Shown here: positions 11,375-29,368 of the stretch, one piece after another
Layout of the letters: every line of letters starts with the position of its first letter
Numbering within the stretch: the stretch's first letter is position 1
NCBI RefSeq assembly: GCF_964340395.1
Contig: NC_135571.1
Span: forward strand, 10,326,440-10,390,439
Direction: 5' to 3'
DNA: 64,000 nt
Source: Glandiceps talaboti
Taxonomy: Eukaryota > Hemichordata > Enteropneusta > Spengelidae
The notes under the pieces: generated by a model
Told to the model about the DNA's origin: nothing
The model's database searches: none
Seen by the model: only the letters and a program-made list of their open reading frames with translations
Made by a program: the position numbers and the translations under genes

Positions 11375-14300
11375 ATGTCGAACTATTCGGAAGCGACGAT
11401 TGCGATGTACGACGAAACCCTAGCTGCGAACATTTCCATGAACGTGACTTTGAACGACTCTGATGCAGACCCAATGTGGATGTATGTATCTCCACGAGTC
11501 GCGAAACTTCGACTAGCAAACCAGATAACACTCACAATAATAATGTTTTCAATGATGGTAGGAATGGGATGTGCTATAACGCTGAAAGAAGTAAAGAATA
11601 ATTTGCGGCGACCATGGGGACTGTTGATCGGTGCGTTCTGCCAGTACGGGATTTTGCCATTACTTTCCTTTACCTTGGCCCACATGCTACGACTTCACCC
11701 TGCCTATGCTATCGGCATGCTTGTCGTTTCCTGCAGTCCAGGGGGAATGGCATCAAACATGTTGACGTACTGGGTTCAAGGAGACGTATCTTTGAGGTAG
11801 GTACACGAACAAAAAAAAACATCCCCACTTGTTTATTTTTCGACCCATTCAATCTGAGTGGGAAATTTGCCTATTAAATGTCAGAGCGTCACATCAGCGG
11901 AATACAATTATCTTTTTGAGATTTTGAAGACAGATTTTGCCTCCAATCCGGTTAATATGCAACTTCAACACATGTAGTACGTTGTATCCTGAAATCTGAG
12001 AAAAGGCCATTGATTTTTTTGTATTTTCAGAAGAAAACGTCTCATTTACATAACAATAGTTTGGGTATTTTCCGATCGTACTGCTTTCGATTGAACGTGA
12101 GTTACCCTATTATCAAAGCTAAATTAAAACGTTACAGTTTTAGCCAAATTGTATTTCCGTATCAAATATGAATACAATTCCAAACTTTTCATGAATCCTA
12201 GCCAATTTTTTTTTTCATTTTGGGAAATTTTCTCTTCCTCCGGCCCGAGCCAAACCGTGAGTGGAGAATTCCGTTTCCCGTGATGGAAGATTCCGCACGT
12301 GACGCTATACAGCGTAGGGAGCGTAGACTGTATGAATGAAATAATTAAGTGTGCATGTGCTGCACTGTTGCCGTTATGACGCGATCAGCCCTAGCTACAC
12401 TGCCACAATATATACAACTGTATGATGTCATAGGGAGCCGCTATCTCCAGTATAAAATACTCATGACATTGCTCAGAATTTACAGTAATTGGGGAAATAT
12501 ATGAAAAATAAAGACAGCCTTTTTCGACGTTTACAAAAAACACCGACACTCACTTTCAAACATGCGAGGGCCTAATTTTACATGTAGCGACCTAACTCTT
12601 CGAAGCATAACGTACAGTGAACCGCTTTTCGGTACTGTAACATACAACTGAGGGAAGTGAAGAATTATTCCCTAAATTTAGATTATATATTTTTTCTACG
12701 TGAAGCTAGAGTGTAGCGCGTCTGTTTATTTTATTGTTTCCAATTGCCCATTTCCAATTGACAGTAAGGGCATTTTCCGAAATACGGAAAAGTTAACACT
12801 GATTGAGGTCAGAGCGTACACATAGGAGTTTTCCTAAGTATTCTCCATCACGTGTAGCCGTCGGTATGACGTGGTAATTTTCATAATTTATGTCAATTTG
12901 TAACGATACTTTATTGAGCGCGGAAATTTTTTTTTTCTCTCGAGAATAAATTTTGCCAAGAAATTTAATTTTGAGATCATCAATGACCTACATACGTACT
13001 GTTTGGGAAGCAAGCAGAAGTTAATTATTAATTGAGGCCACATTCCACGGTTGTGCATTCCGTTGAATACTAGACTCATGGAGGTACATGTACCCGGCCC
13101 GGGGACATGTACTCAACACGTCCGCGTCCGTTCGTTGGTGCTCCGCGCCGTTTTCAAGTTGACGACACATTTAAAGCAATAAATGACGAAGGCTAGTTAC
13201 AGGAACTGCTGTCGTACAAAGTTACACTTCGTTTATTTCGTGCCACTTCTGAATTGACAACACGACCCATTTTTAAATAAATTGTTTCGTTGCTAGTGAA
13301 AAGTGGGCGTTTTTGATTACTAATGCTTAAACGCGTCGTTCGACACTATACTTGAAAATAGGTGAGTGTAGTTGCAAAGCTAAAATCACTGTACTAAAAT
13401 CATGTACGATAAAAAAACTAATTTTTTAGTTACTTTTGGGGTGGGGAGTGGGGGTGGCGGGATATTTCTGAAAAAGTCAAATTGAGAAATAGAGGAATTG
13501 TCGCTATAATAAATGTATGTCAAACGAACTATTTTTCATACGAGTTTTAATTTTGTTCATAACACTACATAAGTCCTTACTTGTTTGAAATTGACTGCTG
13601 TCAGAAACGTCAATTTTGGTCAATTTAGACGGGGCGGGGGGGGGGGGGGTATGGGGTCTAACTAAAAGAATTTAGATATTTATCCTACCTTGAGCCATTG
13701 AAATCGCCCCAGAGATATTCTACATCAATCATAGTCCACTTCACCACCAGTGCTCAGAATATTAAATTCGTTGTAATGTAAGCTATATAGAGTCTATAAT
13801 GTATTTTAACTAGTCCGGCGTCCTACGTCAACTTACCAGAGCCCTGTCAATGTGTCTTGTGTGTGTGTTTTGGACAATTACCTTACGTAATGATTACAGA
13901 CTGTAAAGACATACTGTATTTATGTGTCAGAAACAAAGCCTAGCCGCGCTTATAGGGACGATCGCACAATGTTACACAAGCTCAATACATGAGCGAACTT
14001 CGTTCCCCTTAAGGGGGGGGGGGGCGGTCTGGCGTCAATGCGATTGCTGAACTTCATTTTCGCGCTTCTAACCAAATTTCGAAATACGTCAAAATACTAC
14101 CGGAAACCTAGCGATGTATTTCGCGTGTACATTGGAATCTCAGTAGTAAATTATATAGAATTTAGAATCTGTACATGTTATCATTGAAGGCGTGAAAGTT
14201 TTCGAAATTTGGTTAGAAGTGTGAAAATGAATTTAAGCAATCGCATTGACTCCAGACACCCCCCTCCCTAAATGAACGAAGTTCTCTTATTGAACTTGTG

Positions 14301-16125
14301 TGACCTTATGCGATCGCCGGGTGCGATTGTCCCTTATATTGCAGCAGCAACAACCGACAGTACTTGTATTTAGAAACGAAAGTAAACATCCTTGAAAGAA
14401 TTGACTATGATGGCGCTGTTTAAAATAACGTTCCACACTGACGTCAATGCTTCATATATATGTTTCTAGCTGTCGTGTGTTTCAGACAAGCTGATTGAAA
14501 TGAACGTCAAACGTGTAATTTTTACGTTATACTTATAGTTAAAATCACTTAGATATAATCAAAACCTTACAATGTACGTCTGAAAGTTTAACAAGTACCT
14601 CACTTGTTATTTATTTTCTCCACAGTATCTGCATGACAACCAGTTCAACTTTCCTGGCCTTTGGTATGATGCCATTGTGTCTATTCCTGTATAGTAGAAG
14701 TTGGGTTCAGCATGAGGGAATCCCCGCCATTCCTTATATGGACATCATCATTGCTCTGGTGTGCATCTTACTTCCAGTGGTTGTTGGGATGCTCATCCGG
14801 TACAGATGGGAGAAGAAAGCTGGCATTGTCAGCCGTGTAAGTTGAAGATTCCTCAAATATTCATTCAAGACTTTGTATAAGAATATACCCAGATTAATTT
14901 ACACCCTTTACAAATTAAGATAAAATGGTGAGAATATGGCAACAATAATCAGATTACATCCCATAAGGCCTAATTAAAAATTGCGTGGTTCCGATTACAC
15001 TCAATTTTAGAATAGGTGGGATAGGTAGATTTTTTTTATTATATATTTTTTCCTGTGTGAGTGTCTAGTTCAGGTTTTCCATTGTTTTCCAAATGGTCTC
15101 TGTATAATTTATTTCTTCCTATCAGATGTACGGCCATTACAGATTGGAAGAACAGTTTTATATTGTCTTTTTAAGTTGATGCCAGTTTCCACATCCACTA
15201 TTTCTCATGAGACTTCACAATTTTTATGATTTTATTACTTTTTTCTAGAATACGTAAAGAAAAGTTTAGGGTCGGTAGCGAAAAACTGCGGGGTTGGGTA
15301 ACCGGAACCAAACTTTTATTTTTTAGGCCTAATGTATCTAAGACTTTCTCTTTTAGAAGAACTTAACCTGAAGAGGGTCAAATGTATTTTACAGATCACA
15401 TGGTTTTAATTGAAATTCAGACAAGCAGCATCAATTGATGATATTATTGTCTTTAATTTAGCTAACTTGAAAGTTTACCTATACTTCGATTTTGTTCTTC
15501 ACAGGTTGGTGGCATACTTGGGATGATTGGAATCATTATTAGTCTTACACTCCAGGGTTTGGTGACAACTGCTCCATATAGAGCTCCATGGCGACTGTGG
15601 GCTGCTGCATTCATGCTTCCTCTTGCAGGCTATGGGCTCAGTTATCTTTTTGCTCGTTTATGTAAGATGGACACTCGTCGATGTCGTACCGTTGGCATAG
15701 AAACTGGGATGCAGAATGTTGCTGTTGCTTTGACCGTTATGGCATTATCATTCCGTGATGCAGGTCCAATGGTGAAGGTTTTCCCAGCAGTCTACACACT
15801 GGTGCAATCACTCTTTGTTCTCGTTATGGTCCCATTAGCTGTCTTTTACAGAAGGATTTGGAGTAACTACAGGTTGGAAATCAGGCTAGTAAGGCGGGAA
15901 ACTCCTGAAGAGAAAAAGAAAAGGGTAGAAGCTGCTGCTGATGTGAGTCTGGAGGAGGAGGATGCAGATGATGATGCGGCAACTAAGCAACCCATGATGA
16001 ATGGGACTAAAACTATATCAAACGGTGACATAAAATCAAACTGTAAGCTGGACCAATCAAAAGAGGAGAATGATCCTGAAAACTACATGTCAAATGCTAG
16101 TGATCTTAGTGAATCAAGAGTATAA
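11375..16125 (+). CDS. SLC10A-like: SLC10 sodium/bile-acid-type cotransporter, paralogue 1
   Basis: Predicted sodium-coupled importer of bile-acid or steroid-sulfate-like anions at the plasma membrane. Coding exons are 11375-11796, 14626-14836 and 15505-16125, joined in phases 2 and 0 to 417 residues. The N-terminus is extracellular with sequons (N19, N23, N27). The carrier core has MGCAI (about 64-68), PWGLLIGAFCQYGILPL with the conserved Gln90, SCSPGG and ASN (119-128), GDVSLS, MTT, GMMPLCL, and the cation-site motif ETGMQN with Glu277. These follow the order of mammalian SLC10A2. The cytoplasmic tail is long and acidic (EEEDADDD). The first Cys of the CCPGG motif is replaced (SCSPGG). It is the most divergent of the three local copies and the only one with the usual Met in ETGMQN. 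Introns 1 and 2 each carry a MITE. Confidence 0.93.
13955..14333. mobile_element. MITE with about 130-bp terminal inverted repeats, TTATA target duplication
   Basis: Ends are GGGACGATCGCAC on the left and GTGCGATTGTCCC on the right. The inverted arms run inward to TCTAACCAAATTTCGAAA and its complement. TTATA flanks both sides (13950-13954 and 14334-14338). The middle holds no coding sequence. It sits in intron 1 of SLC10 paralogue 1. Superfamily not assigned. Confidence 0.8.
14967..15329. mobile_element. PIF/Harbinger-like MITE, copy 1 (TAA duplication)
   Basis: The 5' end is GGCCTAATTAAAAATTG and the 3' end is the complement of GGCCTAAAAAATAAAAG. GTGGTTCCGATTAC and GTAACCGGAACCAA form the inner arms. 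TAA flanks both sides, the 3-bp TWA target expected for Harbinger elements. It matches 29039-29368 over its whole length and lies in intron 2 of SLC10 paralogue 1. Confidence 0.8.
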
Positions 16126-20848
<4,723 letters not shown>

Positions 20849-22061
20849 GAATCAAACTGTTATTTAGAGAGCATGTGTAACTTTCAAGTTTATACATGTA
20901 TTTGGTGAAATGATGAGAAATGTCTATTTCATCAAGATCACGTGACATACTACCTGTACATACATTCTTGGCATGATTCACTACCGGTCCCGGATCCTGT
21001 CAACGACTAACTACCCATAAATTGAATTCTTGTTTAAATTTAACATTTCGTCTAATCCTTACCGGAACTTACATCTTTAAACATAAAATTATTATTATCA
21101 TTATTATTCATTTATTAGTTCTCAAAGGATACATACTTTACAGCTCACAACAAAATAAACAAAACAAAATACAAAAACACACCTGAAAAGGGCGAATAAA
21201 AACAAAGACAGGCTACACAAATACAACTTAACATGGATTGAACAATCTGACGACTGACGCTACAAAACTCTTTCTGTATTCTGTATGATTATATATTCAT
21301 CAGGTATAGATTTAATGTTGTACAGAACATTATATATATATATTGATTTTGGCAAAATTCCTTCATTGGTTGTATTGTCACAACATATGTAAATCCTCTC
21401 TTCTTGGGTAAAAACTAGGCATTGATAAAACTTCTGTTTTATCAAGAGGGCGCTATATTTAAAAGCGTCATATAGACAACGCTACATGCTAATACCAGTG
21501 GTAGTACAGGAAGTTGTTGGCTGTCAGGGACTTGATATCATCCAAGGAAGGACAAATATATTTCCTTTTCAATTCTTCCTCTTACAACTTGACCGTTCAG
21601 GTTATTCTGAATTTCTTAAGAATTGCCAATTATCATCACACTGCTGGGTTGTCAGAGATATATCCAAGATATGTTTGACAAGCTGGATCTGGAACTTTAA
21701 AACTATGCTGTAATATTGTACACCCTGCACAGTATTGAATTCTCTGTGGGTAAATGTATTTATGTAACAGTACACATAGTATATGGTGCAATACAGCCAA
21801 TCAAATCGATCACCCAAAAATCAGCGGTCTACCTAATCACAATTTCAACTTATTACTATACTACTTATAGATAAAATACACTTCAGAGTCTAATTAACAT
21901 GTACAATGTCTAACTTACATTGAATATATTGCAGGGAGTCTGATCGGAAAATAATACCAGTTCGATCTGGAGTGGTTTGAAATGGGCATATTGGTAATTA
22001 CTTACAGAGCCTCGTTATAGGTGAATTTCAGAGTGAGTACTCATGTGTGTATTTGTACACC

Positions 22062-22097
<36 letters not shown>

Positions 22098-22876
22098 GTG
22101 TTTTTTTCTGCTGCGCTTTCACCTTCTACGCATTTGGACGATCGTAGAGATCGCCGCAAGAACGTGCATACAAATACCCCAATTACAAGTACGCCACACG
22201 AATATTCACTCATCATGAATTCAGTCATAGTTCTGAGTTACCCAAAAGCATGCGCGCGCATCGATCAAGTAATATTTGGTACATATTTTTAATATCAGCT
22301 TTACACCTGTTAAATGACAAATTTAGTGAAAGTACTAAAATCAATAATAATATAACAATAATAATATTAGATTAATTACTGGAATAAAGATAAATAGGTC
22401 ATATACGATACATGATACAAATACTGTATATAGCCGAAGTACATGTGCTATAATTAAGTATGCAAATTAAGTCTGTGAGGGCGCCATGCTGGTATATCTT
22501 GATAATGATACTTTACACGATTAATTATCTTTCATTTATCATAACATGGTAGAATGTAAGTACAGCATGTATTACGTAAGAGTGTACTAGAATTTTAACA
22601 CAGTTTGCTGGTATACGAATTAATTTCTGAGTCATGCTAACATATAGTGAATAGAAGTAAAGGCGGACATGGTGTATGCACTAAGTAAAGATCAGATTAC
22701 AGGTGTACATGGTTTTAGTGATGGAACTGAGGAACGCTTTAGTCATGGCTACAGTACAGTGATGTGGTTCATACATACGATAATAGGCAGGTAGAGAGGA
22801 AAGGGAAAACGACTTGGAACTTGAAGACGGAATATTAAAAAACGAAAGACATATTTAAAAAACCTAAAAAGATTAA
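20849..22876. other. Intergenic DNA
   Basis: No supported gene. It contains a partial copy of dispersed repeat B (21807-21921), a short (TCTG)n run (22062-22096) and AT-rich sequence. The short open frames show no recognisable protein. Confidence 0.5.
21807..21921 (+). repeat. Dispersed repeat B, partial copy
   Basis: Shares ATCACCCAAAAATCAG and the terminal part ATTAACATGTACAATGTCTAA with 34813-35064, and with the inverted copy at 37992-38236. Confidence 0.5.
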
Positions 22877-23143
22877 TACATACATACATACATACATACA
22901 TACATACATACATACATACATACATACATGCATACATGCATACATACATACATGCATACAAACATGCATACATGCATGCATGCATGCATGCATGCATACA
23001 TACATACATATATACATACATACATACATACATACATACATACATACTCACACACACATATACATACATACATACATACATACATACATACATACATACA
23101 TACATACATACATACATACATACATACATACATACATACATAC
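22877..23143. repeat. (CATA)n/(CATG)n microsatellite
   Basis: About 265 bases, with a CATG-rich block in the middle and a short CACA interruption. Confidence 0.97.
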
Positions 23144-23966
23144 AAAACTTAGACCATGGCTTCTCACTGGGAGATTAGTACTCAATACAATGTTTGTAGC
23201 AGACTATTAGGAATTAGATTTATATGTTTTATCATGATATATGTATTTATCTCGTACATCAGCTAACTGGCTAATTATTCAAAGCTTTTTAAATTATAAT
23301 GTACACACACCACGTCTTGATGAACACAGGAGTACAGAGTAATTTATACAGATTCAGGGTTGTGGGGACATTGCTCATTCTGCAATATCCTCCTGTGTAG
23401 GCGACCGCTCATATTGCCATTAGTAGGAAACGTGCTGTACATATGTGGAGATATTGTTAGGTGTTATTAGATCTTTCCAGGGGATGTCCTCTCCAGGATC
23501 AGTGATCGGACCTAGGGACGTATTCATCATTTATTTCGGGTGTATCGGAAGTAAAGACACTATTAATTCTTACTTCATAATTTATACTGGTCATATTCCT
23601 ATGAACATTGAATGATCACTCTAGCAGTTTCTCTGATCGATATGTCTACCCGTTGAAATATCAGCGGTGGTGAAAAATAGTTTGACCCGGGTCATTTCGG
23701 TCACTACTCCGGTGAAAGAAAACCGGGTATGGTTGTTGTACCTTAGTAGTTTTAAATAGAGTACAGTAGAATTGATGGGATTCGCCGACTCTGTACGTGA
23801 CAAATTCTATCGTTTTACGACTTGTGAATTGGTCCACTGCGCAAGGATCAATAAAAGTGACCATCGCTTGGTATACGTGGTAAACGATGATGTCAAATCA
23901 GCTGTTCGAATCACAGACACAAACTGAAAATAAAGTTGCATCGTGTTCATATAAGATAGCAACAAC

Positions 23967-24053
23967 ATCGTCGTCGTCGTAAACCACAGCCTCTTTTACG
24001 ACACCGTCCCACCCACCGTCAGCAGAAATATGTACTCTAGTTTGCAAGAATGA
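23967..24053 (-). repeat. Dispersed repeat A, copy 3
   Basis: On the minus strand it carries CATTCTTGCAAACTAGAG and GTAAAAGAGGCTGTGGTTTA, the two halves of repeat A. A short GTC triplet run lies at its outer edge. Confidence 0.6.
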
Positions 24054-24599
24054 GCAACAGTCGTTGATTCTACTCGTATATACCCAAAGTAGGGCGGCAT
24101 CTCCACTAGCACGTTTTTCCAGTTTACATTATCTTGACTACATGGTGACTGTATCCACATAAAAGCACGACTATATTCACCAACTTGTATAATCTACCAC
24201 ATGCAGTAATAACAATTGTCGTTTGTGTCGTTGGTAGCCGATGTCAGTCCTTTCCATTGTAAAATATTCTGTTACATGTCAAATTCTGTTATGCAAGTAA
24301 AGTAAAGCAATCACATGTGGGACGGCGTTGTTAACTTACTGTTCTACAACCAATGATTTTGACTTTTTACACAAAGTTTTCGAGAACACATTATAGTGAG
24401 CCATACACATATATTTATAATTTACCGAAATACTCCGTGAATCAATACATAAGCTTATACGTTTTTTTCATCATAAAAATACAGACGAAAGATTTTAACA
24501 AAAATAATTTATGTTCATAATTTTTGTTATTTTTGTATTTTTTGTTTTGTTTTTGTTATCATAAACAAAATACAGAGCCCACACAGTCTAAGTGATGTT

Positions 24600-25083
24600 T
24601 GTGTGTTATTTTATTGATATTGTGGCTACAGAGAAGACACTGTGCATATGAGTGATGTTTACGTGTTATTATTGTATTTACAGAGCAGACACTGTGTAAG
24701 GGTTGTCTCTGTGTTATCTTTATTGTGTCTACAGAGCAGACACTGTGTAAGGGTTGTCTGTGTTATCTTTATTGTGTCTACAGAGAAGACACTGTGTAAG
24801 GGTTGTCTCTGTGTTACCTTTATTGTGTCTACAGAGCAGACACTGTGTAAGGGATGTTTGTGTGTTACCTTTATTGTGTCTACAGAGAAGACACTCTGTA
24901 AGGGATGTCTGTGTGTTATCTTTATTGTGTCTACAGAGAAGACACTGTGTAAGGGATGTCTCTGTGTTATCGTTATTGTGTCTACAGAGCAGACACTGTG
25001 TAAGTGATGTCTCTGTGTTATCTTTATTGTGTCTACAGAGAAGACACTGTGTAAGTGATGTATGTGTGTTATCTTTATTGTGC
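24600..25083. repeat. 51-bp minisatellite, about nine units
   Basis: The unit contains TCTACAGAGAAGACACTGTG, then TAAGGGATGTCTGTGTG and TTATCTTTATTG. The period is 51 bp, so all frames repeat every 17 codons and stay open on both strands. The first units are more diverged than the later ones. A promoter, codon bias or splice context is lacking, so I treat it as non-coding. Confidence 0.9.
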
Positions 25084-25928
25084 CTATCTTGACAAGAAAT
25101 CATGTGATCAGTCTCACTGATCTTGATACATTGTTTCATAGTGTTTACAAGCTAAGACTTACAATCATGGCCTTGTGAACATCATATCAGTTTCAATGTT
25201 TGTACAGTTAATTAGTCAATTAAAATATATACACTCACGAGTCAATCTTCTCAAAAGGCAAATATCGACAAAATATTGCATTTGGAAATTTTCAGTTACA
25301 AATAATTGTAATTTTCATATATAATCATACGTGTCATTATAGACGGCGATGGATACAATTATTGTTCATTGTTTTATACGGGAAGTAAGTTATAATAAAA
25401 TGGCATAAAAACAAAATGGCCGATCATGACATGTAGTAACCCGTATATCCTTCTATTTCTAAATATCCATTTCGGTAGTCTTTCATATGTAAATTAGCTC
25501 AAATTGGACAACATTCTAATTATGTGGGTATAAGGCATACACGAAAGGATAGAGTCCCTTGCTGACACGAACATGGCAGTGTAGGTATGCTATGATTTGT
25601 CGAATTGTGACGCATCCATATCTACATTGACAAACGTGATTATGCTAAAAACGTCTCTTTTTTACTAAATCTTCTCAACATTTTATGAAATGTTTATTGA
25701 AAGTGTTTCGACTGTGTTCCTTTATCTTTTAGTTTCAGAATTTGAGTGCAAAAAATAAGAATTCACTTCAAAAGATTGTTTCAAATTGGTTCAAAATAAT
25801 TAGAATAACAGGGAGACAGTGGTCAAAGTTTTATAATCAACAAGTCCAGAGGAAAGCACAGTCAGCTTTAACTATCCAGAAAACGTTTTGTCACCTGAAT
25901 TTGATACGTTTTCGTCTAGAAGACGTTT

Positions 25929-26030
25929 CAACATTGTCGCAAACCAGAGCTCTTATTTCTTCCTCTACACTTCGAACGCGTTAAGAACGGTGCCGTAAAA
26001 CAGGCCGTGGTTTGCGACGATACGTTTCAG
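25929..26030 (+). repeat. Dispersed repeat A, copy 2
   Basis: Runs from ACATTGTCGCAAACCAGAG through GTGCCGTAAAACAGGCCGTG to GACGATACG, parallel to copy 1 but with a single GCCGTAAAA block. Confidence 0.6.
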
Positions 26031-26325
26031 ATGTCCGGCTTGCAGGTCAAAGCAGCGTCTGTTGTCTTAATGTATATGTTGTAATAGTGTCTCTTTGTAT
26101 CTTAATAGTCATTGTGATATTTCTTTGCATGTTTTATTTGTATTGTAGTTTTTACGTAACGTGTAGTGGCAAATTTAATATTCAAATTAGCCAATATTAG
26201 ATAAATAAAGTTTCATATAACGTAGATTCATTTTAGTTACGTAACTTGATTACTCATGTATTGGATTATTTTAATCAATGCTGGTATGATTACAAATATA
26301 AACAGGCATATCTTACAGGCATATC

Positions 26326-26329
<4 letters not shown>

Positions 26330-26358
<29 letters not shown>

Positions 26359-26382
26359 TGTATGTATGTATGTATGTATGTA

Positions 26383-26415
<33 letters not shown>

Positions 26416-26511
26416 ATGTATGTATGTATGTATGTATGCATGCATGCATGCAAGCGTACGTGAGTGCGTGCGTGCGTCTGTCAGTCAGTCAGTCAGTCAG
26501 TCAGTCAGTCA

Positions 26512-26575
<64 letters not shown>

Positions 26576-26577
26576 GC
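26330..26577. repeat. Compound (TATG)n-(CAGT)n-(CTGT)n microsatellite
   Basis: Three tetranucleotide families in series, with a short GTGT stretch and a CGTGCGTG block between them. Confidence 0.95.
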
Positions 26578-29038
26578 CTGTGTGTGCGTGTGAGTGCGTG
26601 TATATTTATGCATGCATTAATTGCCATGTGTGCATACATGGGTTTCTAAATATTCAAACTATAATACAATTAGTGAGAATGAATACAAGTCTAAAATTCA
26701 TCATGTAGACTTAATTCACCCTGTAGATTCATTTCTTAATATGATGGCACATCACGTTACTCGAGCTTTTTCCTTAGATGTGCATATACAATGCGTGTAT
26801 CAATGACATGAACGGTAAACATATGAAATTGATACATGTTCTTGAAAGATATGATGACCTGGATGAGTTGAATATATAAAATTAGATGTACTTTAAGTTT
26901 ATGATACCCTGCAACGTATTTGATTATGGGTTCATTTGGTTAGTGAGAGGACCAGTACTTCTAATCATTTGGGTCTTCCGGTTCTGTTTGCATATCAAGG
27001 TTTTAAGGAAGGGAATAGCCGGGATGGTAAATGGATTTCAATCCCATCTATAAGTCTCTTGGAGTTTCCTGTCAATATATGTGAATAATGTATTTAGATC
27101 AAGTGTAATATTATTTGTAACATGTACCTCAAAACTTGTTCTGCTAACACTGAGTGTAAATACTTCACATATATAAGTATCTTTACGTATTAAAATATCA
27201 GGATAAAGTTTAGTAGAATGGAGATTGGGATAATGTTTAAATATATACTGGAAAGCTTTTCGTTTCAAAATAGTAATTTTCAATGATTATAACTAAAGTT
27301 CACTGGTTGTCTAGAACGCATGCCCGGATGAATTGATGTTTTGTTAGTTGACAGACACATTGCATTCCGTGTAAATTCTAAGACCTACTCTCCATAAGTT
27401 CTAATTTAAAAAAAAAATAAACTATGGTTTCTGGCTATAGTATTGCATGACTACATTACCTACATTATGCGCGATTTCAGAGAAACATCAAATTCAACTT
27501 GTGCTTCATTCAGGGATCTTAGCTATGGACCACATTGTCTCGTGGAAGTCGGCAGATATGCATATGCAATAGATGAATACTGAACATTCATTTTGTTCTC
27601 ACTGAAGGTGATAAGAACTCACTAAGTCATGAATATTCGTTGTTAAGTTGTTTCATCTAGTCCAATGATGATATTAGCAATATAGGGAATACACTGCATT
27701 CTACCGAAGTTTGTAATTGATACGACCAGTATGTCTATTTAACGGTTATGACCCTGAAGCATATATTGATTGAGGTCGAATATCTGTTTTACGCTTAATG
27801 CCTTTTACTAATAACTTTCAAACGTTTGCCCCGGCCTTTTGCCCTCCCTCCTCACTTCATATTGTGTACTGTGTTGATATATTTATTGGGGCTAAGGGTC
27901 GGTGGACAACGGGTCGTGGGCAACTGGCCTAGAATATATTATCTGAAAGAGTGTAAATAAACATATTCCAATCTCAGGTTCTCGAATTTTAGCGCTTTCT
28001 TATCAGTGGAGCCGTAGGGGTTACATAGGATCATTCTGTTCACCAGAACCAACTCTTTCTACAGCTCTGTCAGACAACAGATCTAAAACTTTTACTTATT
28101 ATCCCAATTGGCCCTTTTTCAAAGTATGAGTAATGACGGAGTTTATACAATAAATGCGCACAATGTTGGCAAAATCGTCCACACTTTCTTCAGCCGTGAA
28201 GTTAGACAGCATTGAGACACAGCGCGTGGTTGTCAGTTATCTTTTGTCACGTTTCTTTTTCCAGTTCATGTCTCACATCACGTGATCCGAAATTTGGTAA
28301 ATCGTTTATCTGCAGTTGTATACACGGCAACGTTGTCAGCAATCCGATTGAAATATTTCACAATTGTATGAACATTGAATATTAACTATTTGAAAGTTTG
28401 AAATCACAATACTTGAGAGACTCTTGTAAGTTTTAGATTCCTTTTAACTACTTGAAGGTGAACGGTTTTCTTTGTATCATTTGATATGTAGATTTCTTAT
28501 ACTCGTAGACAAGACTGTGCATGAAAAAAATCGCCGCCTTTTCAAGAAAGTTTCGTCGGAGATTTGCTCTTGGAATGAATGTTTATGGCAGCTGTGAAAT
28601 GATCTCAACAATGCATAAGAGACCATATCTTTTAAACACTGGGATATTACGATCATAATACACAAAGCAATTTTTATCTTTTTTCTTCTTCTAAACGCTT
28701 AATGATGATATTAATATTTATGTTACGTATCCAGTACCCTGTATCCCATCATAGCATCTATTCATGTTAAGTAAATTAGAAGACCAGTAACTGTACCTGA
28801 GGTCTTCCGGTGTTGTTTATTATGGTCGTGGTCCGAAGTAAGGGTACCAACTGTCCACGATCTCAGGTGTTTCCAAGGCCTGCATTTCAGTTGCTCATCA
28901 TTACTTAGCATATCTTATCTTCATAAACATTGCTGACTTTGTTATTTTTGTACAGAAATACATAATCATTTCTCTTTTATTACGTTTCAGTACTTTGCAT
29001 TGCAAGATAAATTAAAGGCCCAGCTCAGATTAGGATTA

Positions 29039-29368
29039 GGCGTAATAACAAAATTGTGTGGTTCCGGTTACACTCAATTTTAGAATAGGTGAGGTAGGTA
29101 GATTTTTTATTTTATTATATATTTATTTCTATGTGAGTGTCCAGTTCAGGTGTTCCATTGTTTTCAAAATGGTCTCTGTGTTATTTATTTCTTCCTATCA
29201 GATGTACAGCCATTACAGATTGGAAGAATAGTTTTAGAGTGTCTTTTTAAGTTGATGCCAGTTTCCGCATCCGATATGTTTTCTCGAATACGTAAAACAA
29301 AGTTAGGGTCGGCAATGAAAGGCTAGGTGGGGTTAGGTAACTGGAACCAAACAATAATGTTTTAGGCC
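29039..29368. mobile_element. PIF/Harbinger-like MITE, copy 2 (TTA duplication)
   Basis: Near full-length relative of 14967-15329, about 30 bp shorter in the middle. TTA flanks both sides (29036-29038 and 29369-29371). Inner arms are GTGGTTCCGGTTAC and GTAACTGGAACCAA. Shared internal sequence includes TATCAGATGTACAGCC and AAGTTGATGCCAGTTTCC. Confidence 0.8.

Larger units (their letters stand above)
25084..29038. other. Intergenic DNA
   Basis: No supported gene. It holds a repeat A copy (25929-26030) and a compound microsatellite (26330-26577). A minus-strand open frame at 27283-27038 could be a decayed transposon piece, but I cannot name it. Confidence 0.45.

Noticed and set aside
11614-11877. 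Second plus-strand frame inside SLC10 paralogue 1 exon 1
   Set aside because: Shadow frame of the carrier; no hydrophobic core or motif.
22749-23210. Tyr-Met-Cys-Val and His-Thr-Tyr-Ile repeat frames
   Set aside because: Translation of CATA/TATG microsatellites; same at 3537-3869, 4243-4538, 26246-26708, 47423-47815, 53801-54205 and 55901-56182.
24600-25083. CRISPR-like array from regular 51-bp repeats
   Set aside because: The units are contiguous with no unique spacers and sit in an animal genome, so this is a minisatellite.
27038-27283. 81-codon minus-strand frame as a gene
   Set aside because: Amphipathic but with no recognisable motif; may be a transposon piece, but I cannot support a family.
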